From CAWDVR01 sp044869805 (GTDB lineage: Bacteria > Acidobacteriota > Thermoanaerobaculia > Multivoradales > SZUA-115), in assembly GCA_044869805.1 (NCBI GenBank), contig JBIOXV010000005.1:183483-247482 (forward strand): 64,000 bases of DNA, written 5' to 3'. The notes under the pieces are model-generated. The model saw only the letters and a list, made by a program, of their open reading frames with translations, had not been told where the DNA came from and did not search any database. A program made the translations under genes and the position numbers. Numbering within the stretch: position 1 is the stretch's first letter; each line of letters starts with the position of its first letter. This document shows, piece by piece, positions 9,901 to 19,297 of the stretch.

Positions 9901-12900
9901 AGCGCGGCGCGGATCGCCGCCGTCTGGCCGTCGACCCCGGGGGCCGTGAACCCCACCTTGGCGGCGCCGTCGTTGTTGACCGCGCTGCCCAGCAGCACGG
10001 CGCGCACGGTGTCGCCGTCGGCCAGCGCCCGCGACAGCCGCTTGAGGACCACGATCCCCACGCCGTCGCCGCCGACCGTGCCATTGGCCGCGGCGTCGAA
10101 GGCGCGGCAGAGGCCGTCCGGCGAGGCGATGCCGCCGGCCTCGTAGTGGTAGCCCGAGCGCGGCCTCGAGGACAGCGCCACCCCGCCCGCGAGCGCCATC
10201 TCGCAGTCCCCGGCCTGCAGCGAGCGGCAGGCGAGGTGGACGGCCACCAGCGAGGTCGAGCACGCCGTCTGCACGTTGACGCTGGGGCCGGTCAGGCCCA
10301 GCTCGTAGGAGACGCGGGCGGGCAGGGAGTCGTTCTTGTTGGCGATCGCCGCCTGGTACGGGCCGATCGCGTCGAGGATCTCCGGCCGGCTCATCAGGTT
10401 GAAGAGGTAGGTGTTCATCCCCGCCCCGGCGAAGACCCCCACCCGACCGGGTGCGCGGCCGGGATCGTAGCCGGCGTCTTCCAGCGCCTCCCAGGCGGTC
10501 TCCAGGAACAGGCGCTGCTGCGGGTCCATGGCCTCGGCCTCGCGCGGCGAGTAGCCGAAGAAGGCGGCGTCGAAGAGGTCCGTGCCTTCGAGATAGCCGC
10601 GCGCCTTGACGTAGGCCGGGTCGGCGATCGCCGCCTCCGGGACGCCCGCGGCGGCGAGCTCCTGGTCGCTGAAGCGCCGGATGCCCGAGCGCCCCTCGGC
10701 GACGAGATCCCAGAGCGCGGCGGCCGAGCCCGCGCCCGGGAAGCGGCCGGCGAGACCGATGACGGCGATCGCCTCCCCGCTTGCCGGCACGGCCGAAGGC
10801 GCGGTCTCGACGGCCGCGGTCCGCTCCTCGCTGCTCTCCAGGAACGCGACCAGAGCGCCGAGCGTGGGATAGCGAAACAGATCGACGATCGTCAGCCGGT
10901 GCCCCTCCTCGGCCAGGCGCCGTTGCAGCTCGACCAGCAGCAGCGAATGGCCGCCGAGATCGAAGAAGCTCTGCTCGGGATCAGCCTCGTCGAGGCCCAG
11001 CACGTCGCACCACAGCCGCGCGACGCGCCGCCGGGGCTCGCCGCCGGGCTCCAGCTCCACCCCGCGGCGCCGCGCCTCGACCGCGTCGCGGCGGACCTCG
11101 CCACGCCGGCCCCCGCCCTGCCGACCCGGGGCCGGCAGGGCGGCGCGGTCCACCTTGCCGCTGGGATTGAGCGGCATGGCGTCCAGGGTGACGAAGAAGG
11201 ACGGCACCATGTGCTCGGGCAGGCTCCGGCGCGCCAGCCGGCGCAGCTCGCCTTCCGCCAGCTTTCCCTCGCGGGCGACCAGGTAGGCCACCAGGCGGAG
11301 CTCGCCGCCGCCCGCCTCGCCGCGGGCGGCGACCACCACCTCGCGCACGTTGGGATGGGCGCCGAGAGCGGCCTCGATCTCCCCCAGCTCGACGCGGAAG
11401 CCGCGGATCTTGACCTGGTGGTCGAGGCGCCCGAGGTACTCGACGCTGCCGTCCGCCAGGCGGCGGGCGAGGTCTCCGGTGCGATAGAGCCGCTCGCCCG
11501 GGCGCGACGCGAACGGATGCGGCACGAAGCGCTCGGCGGTCAGCCCCGGCCGGCGCAGGTAGCCGCGGCCGAGGTTGACGCCGCCGATCCCCACCTCGCC
11601 GGCGACCCCCAGGCTCGCCGGCCGGCCGGCGCGGTCGAGCAGGTGGATCTCGGTGTTGGCGATCGGCCGGCCGATCGGCACCGGCGAGGGCTCCTGCTGC
11701 CGCCGGCACGGGAAGTAGGTCACGTCGACGGCCGCTTCGGTGGGGCCGTAGAGGTTGTGGAGCTCGACGCCGGCCGGCAGGCGGGCGAAGGAGCGCTGCA
11801 CGAGCTCCCACGGCAGCGCCTCGCCGCTCGCCATCACCCGCGCCAGCGAGCCGCTGTCCGAGAGATCGGGCTCGCCCAGGAAGACCTGCAGCATCGAGGG
11901 CACGAAGTGCAGGGTCGTCACCCGCTGCTCGGCGATGGTCGCCGCGAGGTAGGCGGCGTCGCCGTGCATCCCGGGCCGCGCGATGACCTCGACTGCGCCG
12001 GCGAGCAGCGGCCAGAACAGCTCCCACACCGAGACGTCGAAGGAGACCGGCGTCTTCTGCAGCACGCGGTCACCGCTGCCGAGCGGATACGCCTGCTGCA
12101 TCCACAGCAGGCGGTTGAGGATCGCCCGGTGGCTGTTCATCGCGCCCTTCGGCTTGCCCGTCGAGCCCGAGGTGTAGATCACGTACGCCAGGGACAGGCC
12201 TTCGGCAGCCGGGCGCGGGTCGGCGTCGTCCGCGGGCGAGGTCGGGGCCGCCGTCTCCTCGAGGCCGAGCGGGGCGAGCCCGGCGAGGTCCGCGAGCGGC
12301 AGCGTCGCCGTGAGATGCGCTTGCGTGAGGAGCAGCCGCACCCCCGAGTCGGCCAGCATGAAGCGCACCCGGTCGGCCGGGTAGGAGGGGTCGATCGGCA
12401 CGTACGCCGCACCCGCCTTGAGGATCCCGAGGAGCCCCACCAGGAGCTCGAGCGAGCGCTCGGCGGCGATGCCGACCAGCTCCTCCGCGCCGACGCCCCC
12501 GGCCCGGAGCCGCCGCGCCAGGCGGTTGGCGCGCCGGTTGAGCTCGCGGTAGGACAGGCGCTCGCCCTCGTAGACCAGGGCCGTGGCCTCGGGCGCCGCC
12601 GCGCTGCGCTCCTCGATGCGGCTCGCGAGCGTCGGCCCGGGCTCGATCGCCCCAGACCCGAATTGGACATGCGCTGTGGCAGTGTCGTTCCATTCGCCGA
12701 GGAGCTGTGCCCGCTCGGCCGCTCCGAGCAGCGGCAGGCTCGACAGCGAGAGCTCGGGGTCCGCCACCACCGCCTCGAGCAGGCGTCCCAGCCGGCCGAG
12801 CAGGCGCTCGGCGGTGGTGGGGTCGAAGAGGTCGCGGTTGTAGAGCAGCCGGGCGACGAGCTCGCCCCGCCGCTCGCCCATCACCAGCTCGAGATCGAGC

Positions 12901-14174
12901 TTCGCGGCCGCGGCAGCCGAGGGCACCGCCGCCAGCTCCAGGCCGGGCAGCTCGAGCTTCGGAAGCGGCGCGTTCTGCAGCACGAACATCACCTGCACCA
13001 GCGGCGCGTGGGCCAGGCTGCGCCGCGGGCGCAGTTCCTCGACCAGCTTCTCGAACGGCAGGTCCTGGTGGGCGTAGGCCCCCAGGGTGGCCTCGCGCAG
13101 GCGGCCGAAGAGCTCGCGGAAGCCGGGGTCGCCACCGAGGTCGGCGCGCAGCACCAGGGTATTGACGAAGAAGCCGATCAGCGGCTCGACCTCGAGGCGG
13201 TGCCGGTTGGCGACCGGCGAGCCGACGGCGAAGTCGTGCTGGCCCGCCATCCTGCCGAGGAGCGCCGAGAAGGCGGCGAGCAGGCCCATGAACGGCGTGC
13301 CGCCCTGCGCGCGGCAGAAGGCGGCGAAGGCGGCGCCCACCGCCGGCGGCAGGCTCCCGCCCACCACTCCGCCGCGGTGGCTCTGGAGCGGCGGGCGGGC
13401 CCGGTCCGTGGGCAGCTCGAGCACCGGGGGCACGCCGTTCAACTGGCGCCGCCAGTAGGCGAGCTCGCCGTCGAGCACCTCGCCGGTCAACCAGCCGCGC
13501 TGCCAGAGGGCGAAGTCCGGGTACTGGATGGCGAGCTCCGGCAGGGGCGAGGGCTCCCCGCCGCGGAAGGCGCGGTAGAGCGCGGCGAGCTCGCGCATCA
13601 GCACGCCGGTCGACCAGCCGTCGAAGACGATGTGGTGGACGGCGATCTGGAGGAAGTGCAGCGCGGCGGTGAGCCGCACCAGCAGCAGGCGAACGAGCGG
13701 CCCGGCCTCGAGATCGAAGGGTGTCGCCGCCGCCTGCAGGGCGAGCCGCCGCGCCAGGGGCTCGGCCGCTCCTGGCGCCAGGCCGCCGAGGTCGACGACC
13801 GGCAGGGGCGGGCGCTCCTCGGCCAGCACCCACTGCACCGGCCGGCCGCCCGCCGGGCGGAAGCGGGTGCGCAGCGCCTCGTGCCGGCGGACTATCTCCT
13901 GCAGGGCGCGGCCGAGGGCGCGCGCATCGAGCTCGCCGGCCAGCGACAGGGTGAGCGGCAGGTTGTAAGTCGAGCCCAGGCCCCCCATCTGCTCGAGGAA
14001 CCACAGCCGCTCCTGCGAGAAGGAGAGCGGCGCCAGGGTGCCCGGCCGACGGGCGGGGATGGTGCTGGCGGGCGCCTCGGCGGCACCCTCGCCGCGCTTT
14101 CTCGCCAGGCGCCTGGCGAGGATCGCCTCGGCGGTCCGCGAGCGGGCGGTCGCGTCGTCGGAGGTGCTTGCCAT
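6999..14174 (-). CDS. Hybrid NRPS-PKS, C-A-T-KS-AT-T-TE
   Basis: Assembly-line enzyme of 2391 aa. Domains: C about 47-490 (HHIVFDG near 180), A about 515-1015, T with LGGHS (Ser1077), ketosynthase about 1134-1560 with TACSTSL (Cys1305), EAHGTGT (His1439) and KTNIGHLDAAAG (His1481), acyltransferase about 1668-1960 with GHSVGE (Ser1764) and HAFHS, T with LGGSS (Ser2100), type I thioesterase about 2165-2380 with GGASMGG (Ser2241) and GDH (His2358). The A-domain code reads DVWHMSLVDK, very close to the known Ser code. HAFH in the AT points to malonyl-CoA. There is no KR, DH or ER, so the added C2 unit should stay a beta-keto group unless modified in trans. The gene starts 20 nt after the upstream NRPS and ends 10 nt before the next one. 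It holds the only thioesterase of the cluster although it is the middle gene. Confidence 0.95.
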   Translation of the reverse strand: MASTSDDATARSRTAEAILARRLARKRGEGAAEAPASTIPARRPGTLAPLSFSQERLWFLEQMGGLGSTYNLPLTLSLAGELDARALGRALQEIVRRHEALRTRFRPAGGRPVQWVLAEERPPLPVVDLGGLAPGAAEPLARRLALQAAATPFDLEAGPLVRLLLVRLTAALHFLQIAVHHIVFDGWSTGVLMRELAALYRAFRGGEPSPLPELAIQYPDFALWQRGWLTGEVLDGELAYWRRQLNGVPPVLELPTDRARPPLQSHRGGVVGGSLPPAVGAAFAAFCRAQGGTPFMGLLAAFSALLGRMAGQHDFAVGSPVANRHRLEVEPLIGFFVNTLVLRADLGGDPGFRELFGRLREATLGAYAHQDLPFEKLVEELRPRRSLAHAPLVQVMFVLQNAPLPKLELPGLELAAVPSAAAAAKLDLELVMGERRGELVARLLYNRDLFDPTTAERLLGRLGRLLEAVVADPELSLSSLPLLGAAERAQLLGEWNDTATAHVQFGSGAIEPGPTLASRIEERSAAAPEATALVYEGERLSYRELNRRANRLARRLRAGGVGAEELVGIAAERSLELLVGLLGILKAGAAYVPIDPSYPADRVRFMLADSGVRLLLTQAHLTATLPLADLAGLAPLGLEETAAPTSPADDADPRPAAEGLSLAYVIYTSGSTGKPKGAMNSHRAILNRLLWMQQAYPLGSGDRVLQKTPVSFDVSVWELFWPLLAGAVEVIARPGMHGDAAYLAATIAEQRVTTLHFVPSMLQVFLGEPDLSDSGSLARVMASGEALPWELVQRSFARLPAGVELHNLYGPTEAAVDVTYFPCRRQQEPSPVPIGRPIANTEIHLLDRAGRPASLGVAGEVGIGGVNLGRGYLRRPGLTAERFVPHPFASRPGERLYRTGDLARRLADGSVEYLGRLDHQVKIRGFRVELGEIEAALGAHPNVREVVVAARGEAGGGELRLVAYLVAREGKLAEGELRRLARRSLPEHMVPSFFVTLDAMPLNPSGKVDRAALPAPGRQGGGRRGEVRRDAVEARRRGVELEPGGEPRRRVARLWCDVLGLDEADPEQSFFDLGGHSLLLVELQRRLAEEGHRLTIVDLFRYPTLGALVAFLESSEERTAAVETAPSAVPASGEAIAVIGLAGRFPGAGSAAALWDLVAEGRSGIRRFSDQELAAAGVPEAAIADPAYVKARGYLEGTDLFDAAFFGYSPREAEAMDPQQRLFLETAWEALEDAGYDPGRAPGRVGVFAGAGMNTYLFNLMSRPEILDAIGPYQAAIANKNDSLPARVSYELGLTGPSVNVQTACSTSLVAVHLACRSLQAGDCEMALAGGVALSSRPRSGYHYEAGGIASPDGLCRAFDAAANGTVGGDGVGIVVLKRLSRALADGDTVRAVLLGSAVNNDGAAKVGFTAPGVDGQTAAIRAALGEVDPATIDYVEAHGTGTPLGDPIEVAALTRAFARGDRPRIPGRTALSALKTNIGHLDAAAGVAGLIKAVLAVEHAELPPTLHFETPNPRIDFASGPFFVNDRLRPWPRRGGPRRAAVSSFGIGGTNAHAVIEEAPAPRPGSPSRPWQLLALSARSAAALDQATTNLGARLAALAATPETAGEGDPSLADVAFTLSQGRKAFAHRRIAVGKSAAELAAALAGSPPGRALTAIVPPRSQGPPVVAFLFPGQGAQYPGMGEGLYRGEPAFRDAIDRCAAVLESEIGIDLRELLYPSGREPKAAERLAQTANAQPALFAVCYATARLWKSWGIEPQAMLGHSVGELVAAHLAGVFTLEGALGLVAARGRSMQALPPGEMLAVELPEEELAAQLDAGEDGELDLAAVNGPAASVVAGPAPAVAALAERLRAAGIPARRLHTSHAFHSRSMTPALAAFEEAVRRSAPRPPASPYVSGATGTWVTAEEATDPAWWARQLREPVRFAAGLAALVAEPRRLLLEVGPGRTLATLARPQAPGCAVVTSLRHPREERHDQAFALEALGRLWLAGVELDPGRLFAGERRRRVPLPTYPFERQSYWIARQSRPAEVMPPPVSAVAAWAPPERAPEGPPAETARAGASGLYVPPRTDLERTLVELWGASLGVCRLGIYDDFFELGGSSLLAVRLAARLSERLAMPLDPHFLLDQPTVAALAAALAPRMAGRAAAASAVEPACGSCLVTLQAGDPSLPPLFLVHPAGGHVYLFRSLARALPPERPVIGIRAWGLEVGEEPPRTIGEMAARYLAELRRRQPSGPYLLGGASMGGMVAFEMARRLRATAEEVVLLAMLDTFGPGELPEVGAAVAESRGGDASFGAAARQHRTQHACVEAMLAYRPRAYDGALLFFRARTRRPGEPLHPERAWIDLAGDGVEVRVVPGDHDSLHQPPHAEALARAINDRLEAKLATAQRQWVG

Positions 14175-14194
14175 CGGCGGCAGCGCCCGGCCCG

Positions 14195-17100
14195 CTACGC
14201 GACCAGCTCGCCGGCCTCGTCGGGGAGGCCCATCTCGTCGAGCAGCACGCGCTCCACCACCCCGGCGAGACCTTCGACCGTCGGCGTGTCGAAGACCGCG
14301 GCCAGCGGCACCTCGACCCCCAGGGCGTCGTAGACCCGTGCCAGCAAGCGGGTGGCGGCCAGCGAGTGGCCGCCGAGCTTGAAGAAGTTGTCCCTGGTGC
14401 CCACCCGCTCGACGCCGAGCACCTCGGCGAAGAGCGTCGCCAGCAGCTCCTCGGCCGCCGTGGCCGGCGCCAGGTAGGCGGTCTCCTCGTCGACCGCCTC
14501 GGGTGCAGGCAGGGCCTCGCGGTCCAGCTTGCCGCTGGCGGTGAGCGGCAGGGCGGGGAGGATTGACCACGCCGCCGGGACCATGTGCTCGGGAAGGCGC
14601 TGGCGCAGGTACAGGCTGAGCGCCGCCGGCGTCGTACCGGGCTGGCGCAGGGTGACGTAGCCCACCAGTCTCGTCGACGGCGATCCGCCGGCCATCGCGC
14701 CTTCCACCGCGGTGACCACCGCTTCCCGCACCGCCGGGTGAGCGGTGAGCACCTGCTCGATCTCGCCCAGCTCGACGCGGAAGCCGCGGACCTTCACCTG
14801 GTGGTCGAGCCGGCCGAGGAAGGCTAACGCCCCGTCGGCCCGCCGCCGCACCAGGTCACCCGTCGAGTACCAGCGCCCGCCGGCGGAGCCGCCGGCGTGG
14901 GGCAGGAAGCGCTCGGCGGTGAGTCCGGGCCGGCCCAGGTAGCCGCGGGCGAGACCGGCGCCGGCGACGAACAGCTCGCCCGGCACTCCGACCGGCTGCT
15001 CGTTGCCGTAGCGGTCCAAGACCCGCGCCTCGAGACCCGCGATCGGCAAGCCTATCGGCGGCGCTCCCGGCGCTCCGGCAACCACGGTCTCGGCGGTCGC
15101 GACCACGCTCGACTCGGTCGGGCCGTAGTGGTTGACGAGCGCGAAGGGAAGCTCGCGCGCCGGGGCGCGATGGAGCCGGTCGCCGCCGGTCAGCATCGCC
15201 CGCAGCGCCAGCCCGGCGGGCCAGCCGGCGCGCGCTCCTTCCTCCAGCACGGCCTCGGCGAGCGGCGTGGGCAGGAAGCAGAGGGTGATCCCCTCGGCGG
15301 CGAGCCAGGAGAGGAGCCGCGGGGGCGAGGCGCGCAGCTCGTCGGCGGGCAGGTGCAGGCTGGCACCGGCGGCGAGGTAGGGCCAGACCTCCCAGACCGC
15401 GGCGTCGAAGGCCGGGCTCGCCACCTGGGTGGCGCGATCGACGGCGGTGACGCCGTAGGCCGAGCCGTGCCAGGCGACCAGGTTGGCGAGGCCGCGGTGG
15501 GGCACCGCCACGCCTTTCGGCCGGCCCGTCGAGCCCGAGGTGTAGATCACGTAGGCGAGGCCTTCCTCCTCGACCGGCGCCGGCGGGAAAGCCCCCGCGG
15601 CCGGCGGCGGCTCCGCGGCCTCGGCCTCCAACCACACGACCGGCGTGCCGCCGAGCGCGAAGCCGAGGTAGGCCTCGGGCTCGGCGAGCAGGGCGGCGGC
15701 ACGCGAGTCCGCGAGCATGAAGGCGAGGCGATCCGGCGGGTAGGCGGGATCGAGCGGCAGGTAGGCGGCGCCGGCCTCGAGCACGCCGAGGAGCGCCGCG
15801 ATCATCTCCGGCGTGCGTCCCGCGAGCACCGCCACCACCGCCTCGCGCCCCACCCCCAGGCCGTGCAGGCGGTGCGCCACGCGGTCGGCGGCAGCGGCGA
15901 GCTCGCCGAAGCTGAGCGCGCACCCGCCCCCCGAGACCGCCACGGCGTCGGGCGCCGCCGCGGCGCGCCGCGCCACCTGTTCCTGGACCGGCACGAGGGG
16001 CACCGGCAGCGAGCGAGGCGATGCTCCCCGGCCGCTCCAGGCGGCGAGCGCCTGCCGCTCCGGCCCGGAGAGCATCGCCAGGCTGCCGATCGGCGCCTGT
16101 GGCTCGCGCACCACGGCGCGCAGCAGCTCGCGGTAGTGGCCCCACATGCGCTCGATGGTAGAGAGGTCGAAGAGGTCGAGCGAAAGCTCCCAGACCATCG
16201 TCATCTCGCCGCGGGCCTCGCCGCCTCCCAGGCGCATCTCGCGCTGCGGCTTGACGACCACGTTGAGGTCCACCTTCGCCGAGCCGTTGTGGCGCTCGAA
16301 GAGCTCGCCCGAAAGACCTGGCAGGAGGAGGTCGGGGACCGGCGAGTCGTGAAACGAGAACATCACCTGGAAGAGCGGGTTGCGCGACCGATCGCGGTCC
16401 GGAGCCAGCTCCTCGACCAGCCTCTCGAAGGGCAGATCCTGGTGCTCCTGGGCGCCGAGCACCATGGAGCGCACCTGTGCCGCGAGGTCGCCGAAGCGTG
16501 GGTTGCCCCCGAGGTCCGCCCGCAGCACGACGGTGTTGACCAGCATGCCGAGGAGGGCCTCGGTTTCCTTGAAGCGCCGGTTCGCGAGGCCGCTGCCGAG
16601 CAGCAGGTCACGCTGCCCGCTGTAGCGGTGGAGCAGCACGAAGAAGGCGGTGAGCGAGGTGACGAACAGCGTCAGCCCCTGGCGGCGGCTCGAGGCCTGG
16701 AGGTCGGTGTAGAGCTCCGAGGGCAGGTCCACACGCAGGATCTCGCCGCGGTGGCTGGGCTGCTTGGGCCGGGGCCGGTCGGCGGGAAGCGCGAGCTGCG
16801 TCGGGTGAGCCAGCCGCTCCTTCCACCACGCGAGCTGGGCGTCGAGGCCGCCGCGGGCCGCCAGGTCACGCTGCCAGGCGGCGTAGTCCGCGAATTGGAT
16901 GGCGAGCTCGGGGAGCGGGCTCGGCTCGCCCGCCGCGAAGGCGAGGTAGAGGGCCTTGAGCTCGGCGACGAAGACGGCGAGCGACCAGCCATCGTGGACG
17001 TAGTGGTGCTCGACCTGGACCGTCAGGTGGTCGCTCGCGGCGAGGCGCAGATGCGTCCAGGCGACGAGCGGCGGGCGCGCGGGATCGAACGGCCGGCCCA

Positions 17101-19297
17101 CGGCGCGCCGCACCGCCGCCAGCGCCGCCGGCTCACGGGCCGCGGCGGCGAGGTCGCTCAGGTCGACCACCGGCACCCGGGGGCGGAACGGCGGATGGAT
17201 CTGCTGCACCGGGTGACCGGCGACGGCCACGAACCCGGTGCGCAGCACCTCGTGGCGGCGGATGATCTCCGCCAGCGCGCGGTGGTAGATCGCCGGCACA
17301 AAGTTCCCGCGCCAGCGCACCGTGAACTGGAAGGCGTAGGCGATGGAGTCGGGCGCCAGGCGGTTCAAGAACCACACCTGCTCCTGAGGGAAGGTCAGCG
17401 GCAGAGGCCGCGAGCGATCGGCGCGGGGAATCGCGCTGGCCGCGGCCGCCGTGCCCTGGGCCCGCGCGGCGTCGACGGCCGCGCCCAAGGCGGCGACCGT
17501 AGGCGACTCGAAGAGGGACCCCAGCGGCACCTCGATCGCAAAGTCCCGCCGCACCCGGGCGAGGATCTGCGCCACCGACAGCGAGTGGCCGCCGAGCTCG
17601 AACAGGCTGTCCTCGATCCCCACCTGCTCGAGGCCGAGGAGCTCGCACCACAGCGCGGCGAGGGCCTGCTCGGTGGAGGTGCGCGGCGGCCGGTAGGCGC
17701 TCGACAGCGCGGCCCGGGGATCGGTGGGCGGCGGCAGCGCCTCGCGATCCGCCTTGCCGGTCGGGGTGATCGGCATCGCGGAGAGGCGCACGTAGGCGGT
17801 GGGCACCATCGCGGCCGGCAGGCGGGCGGCCAGGAACTGGCGCAGCTCCCGCGCCGGCGGCACCTCGGCCCCGGCCTTGGGCACGAAGTAGGCGACCAGG
17901 CGCTGGTCGCCCGGCGCCGCGCCGCACGCACCCGGCGCCGCCGCCGAACGCGCCAGCACCGCGACCTGGTGGACGGCCGGATGCTGGCCGAGGGCGGCCT
18001 CGATCTCGCCGAGCTCGATGCGCACCCCGCGCACCTTCACCTGGTGGTCGCTGCGGCCGGCGAAGGACGGCTGGCGCCCGCCGTCCGGCTGCTCCACCCA
18101 GCGGGCGAGATCGGCGGTGCGGTAGAGGCGCGCTCCCGGCTCGGGCGACGATGGATGGGGCAGGAAGCGCTCAGCGGTCAGCGCCGGCCGCCGGTGGTAG
18201 CCGCGGGCCAGGCAGGGACCGCCGAGGTAGATCTCGCCGACCTGGCCGGCGTCCACCGGCTCCATCCGCGAGCCGAGCAGCAGCAACTCCGCGCCGCGGA
18301 TGGTGGCCCCGAGCGTGGGCGCCTCGACGTGGCCGCCGCGACAGCGCTCGGCGGTGACGAAGATGGTCGCCTCGGTCGGCGCGTAGGCGTTCAGGAAGCA
18401 GCGTCCCGGCCCCCAGCGGTTGGCGGTGGCGGCCGGGCAGGCCTCGCCGCCGACCACGATCGAAGCGAGGTCCGGGTAGTCGGCACCCGGCTCGCCGCGG
18501 AAGGGCACTGTATGGAGCAGCGACGGCGGGATTGCCAGGGTGGTGATCCGCTGCTCGCGGAGCACCCGCTCGAGGCTCTCGCCGGAGAGCAGCGCCTGCT
18601 GGGGCACCAGATGCAGGGTCGAGCCGGTGAGCATGGCGAGGAGCATCTCCAACACCGAGGCGTCGAAGGACAGCGAGGCGAGCTGCAACACCCGGCTCCC
18701 CGGCCCCACCTCCATCACCCGGATCGCCTCGCCGGCGAAGTTGGTGAGCCCGCGGTGCAGCACCTGCACGCCCTTGGGCTGGCCGGTGGAACCCGAGGTG
18801 TACATCAGGTAGGCGAGGTTGTCCGGCCCGGCGATGGGTGCCGGGTTGGTGGCGGGCTCGGCGGCGATGCGCGCCCAGTCCTCGTCGAGCAGCACCTGCT
18901 GCGCCGCTCCGTAGCTCGCCAGCGAGGCCGCAAAGCGAGCCTGGCTGAGGAGGACGGGGGGCTCGGCGTCCTCGAGCATGAACCGCAGCCTTGCCGCCGG
19001 ATAGCCGGGGTCGAGTGCCACGTAGGCGCCCCCGGCCTTGAGCACTCCGAGGACGCCGACCACCATCTCGAGCGAGCGCTCGACAGCAAGGCCGACGAGC
19101 ACCTCGGGGCCCACCCCCAAGCGGCGCAGGTGATGGGCTAGCCGGTTGGAGCGCGCGTTGAGCTCGCTGAAGCTCAGAGCCGAGCCCTCGAAGCTCACCG
19201 CCGGTAGGCCGGGAGAACGCTCGGCCTGCGATTCGAAGGCCTGACAGATCAGCCGCAAATCCGGTCTCCACGCGGACGGGGAGCAGCGCCGATCCAC
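14195..19297 (-). CDS. Initiating NRPS, A-T-C-A-T
   Basis: NRPS of 1700 aa that begins directly with an adenylation domain, as expected of a loading module. Domains: A about 20-525 (YTSGSTGQPKG), T with LGGHS (Ser572), C about 633-1060 (HHYVHDG 764-770), A about 1105-1595, T with LGGHS (Ser1645). The first A code reads about DALAVGAIFK, which I cannot assign beyond a hydrophobic or aromatic residue; its NAYAPTE has Ala where Gly is usual. The second reads DAWFLGHVVK, nine of ten positions like the known Leu code. The start is a GTG at 19297 with AAGGGAGAG just upstream. It is the first gene of the minus-strand operon and is divergent from the ADOP permease gene. Product inferred: an aminoacyl-Leu dipeptide handed to a downstream synthetase. 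Confidence 0.94.
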   Translation of the reverse strand: MDRRCSPSAWRPDLRLICQAFESQAERSPGLPAVSFEGSALSFSELNARSNRLAHHLRRLGVGPEVLVGLAVERSLEMVVGVLGVLKAGGAYVALDPGYPAARLRFMLEDAEPPVLLSQARFAASLASYGAAQQVLLDEDWARIAAEPATNPAPIAGPDNLAYLMYTSGSTGQPKGVQVLHRGLTNFAGEAIRVMEVGPGSRVLQLASLSFDASVLEMLLAMLTGSTLHLVPQQALLSGESLERVLREQRITTLAIPPSLLHTVPFRGEPGADYPDLASIVVGGEACPAATANRWGPGRCFLNAYAPTEATIFVTAERCRGGHVEAPTLGATIRGAELLLLGSRMEPVDAGQVGEIYLGGPCLARGYHRRPALTAERFLPHPSSPEPGARLYRTADLARWVEQPDGGRQPSFAGRSDHQVKVRGVRIELGEIEAALGQHPAVHQVAVLARSAAAPGACGAAPGDQRLVAYFVPKAGAEVPPARELRQFLAARLPAAMVPTAYVRLSAMPITPTGKADREALPPPTDPRAALSSAYRPPRTSTEQALAALWCELLGLEQVGIEDSLFELGGHSLSVAQILARVRRDFAIEVPLGSLFESPTVAALGAAVDAARAQGTAAAASAIPRADRSRPLPLTFPQEQVWFLNRLAPDSIAYAFQFTVRWRGNFVPAIYHRALAEIIRRHEVLRTGFVAVAGHPVQQIHPPFRPRVPVVDLSDLAAAAREPAALAAVRRAVGRPFDPARPPLVAWTHLRLAASDHLTVQVEHHYVHDGWSLAVFVAELKALYLAFAAGEPSPLPELAIQFADYAAWQRDLAARGGLDAQLAWWKERLAHPTQLALPADRPRPKQPSHRGEILRVDLPSELYTDLQASSRRQGLTLFVTSLTAFFVLLHRYSGQRDLLLGSGLANRRFKETEALLGMLVNTVVLRADLGGNPRFGDLAAQVRSMVLGAQEHQDLPFERLVEELAPDRDRSRNPLFQVMFSFHDSPVPDLLLPGLSGELFERHNGSAKVDLNVVVKPQREMRLGGGEARGEMTMVWELSLDLFDLSTIERMWGHYRELLRAVVREPQAPIGSLAMLSGPERQALAAWSGRGASPRSLPVPLVPVQEQVARRAAAAPDAVAVSGGGCALSFGELAAAADRVAHRLHGLGVGREAVVAVLAGRTPEMIAALLGVLEAGAAYLPLDPAYPPDRLAFMLADSRAAALLAEPEAYLGFALGGTPVVWLEAEAAEPPPAAGAFPPAPVEEEGLAYVIYTSGSTGRPKGVAVPHRGLANLVAWHGSAYGVTAVDRATQVASPAFDAAVWEVWPYLAAGASLHLPADELRASPPRLLSWLAAEGITLCFLPTPLAEAVLEEGARAGWPAGLALRAMLTGGDRLHRAPARELPFALVNHYGPTESSVVATAETVVAGAPGAPPIGLPIAGLEARVLDRYGNEQPVGVPGELFVAGAGLARGYLGRPGLTAERFLPHAGGSAGGRWYSTGDLVRRRADGALAFLGRLDHQVKVRGFRVELGEIEQVLTAHPAVREAVVTAVEGAMAGGSPSTRLVGYVTLRQPGTTPAALSLYLRQRLPEHMVPAAWSILPALPLTASGKLDREALPAPEAVDEETAYLAPATAAEELLATLFAEVLGVERVGTRDNFFKLGGHSLAATRLLARVYDALGVEVPLAAVFDTPTVEGLAGVVERVLLDEMGLPDEAGELVA

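Noticed and set aside
6718..10263. Second minus-strand frame overlapping the KS-AT-TE gene
   Set aside because: Arg/Gly/Ala-rich shadow without motifs; the overlapping frame has complete KS, AT, T and TE signatures.
80..19141. Very long open frames on the plus strand opposite the NRPS-PKS genes (1000-1550 codons)
   Set aside because: They are rich in Arg, Gly, Ala, Glu and Pro, show no domain motifs and lie antisense to intact NRPS/PKS domains; such frames are expected from extreme third-position GC.
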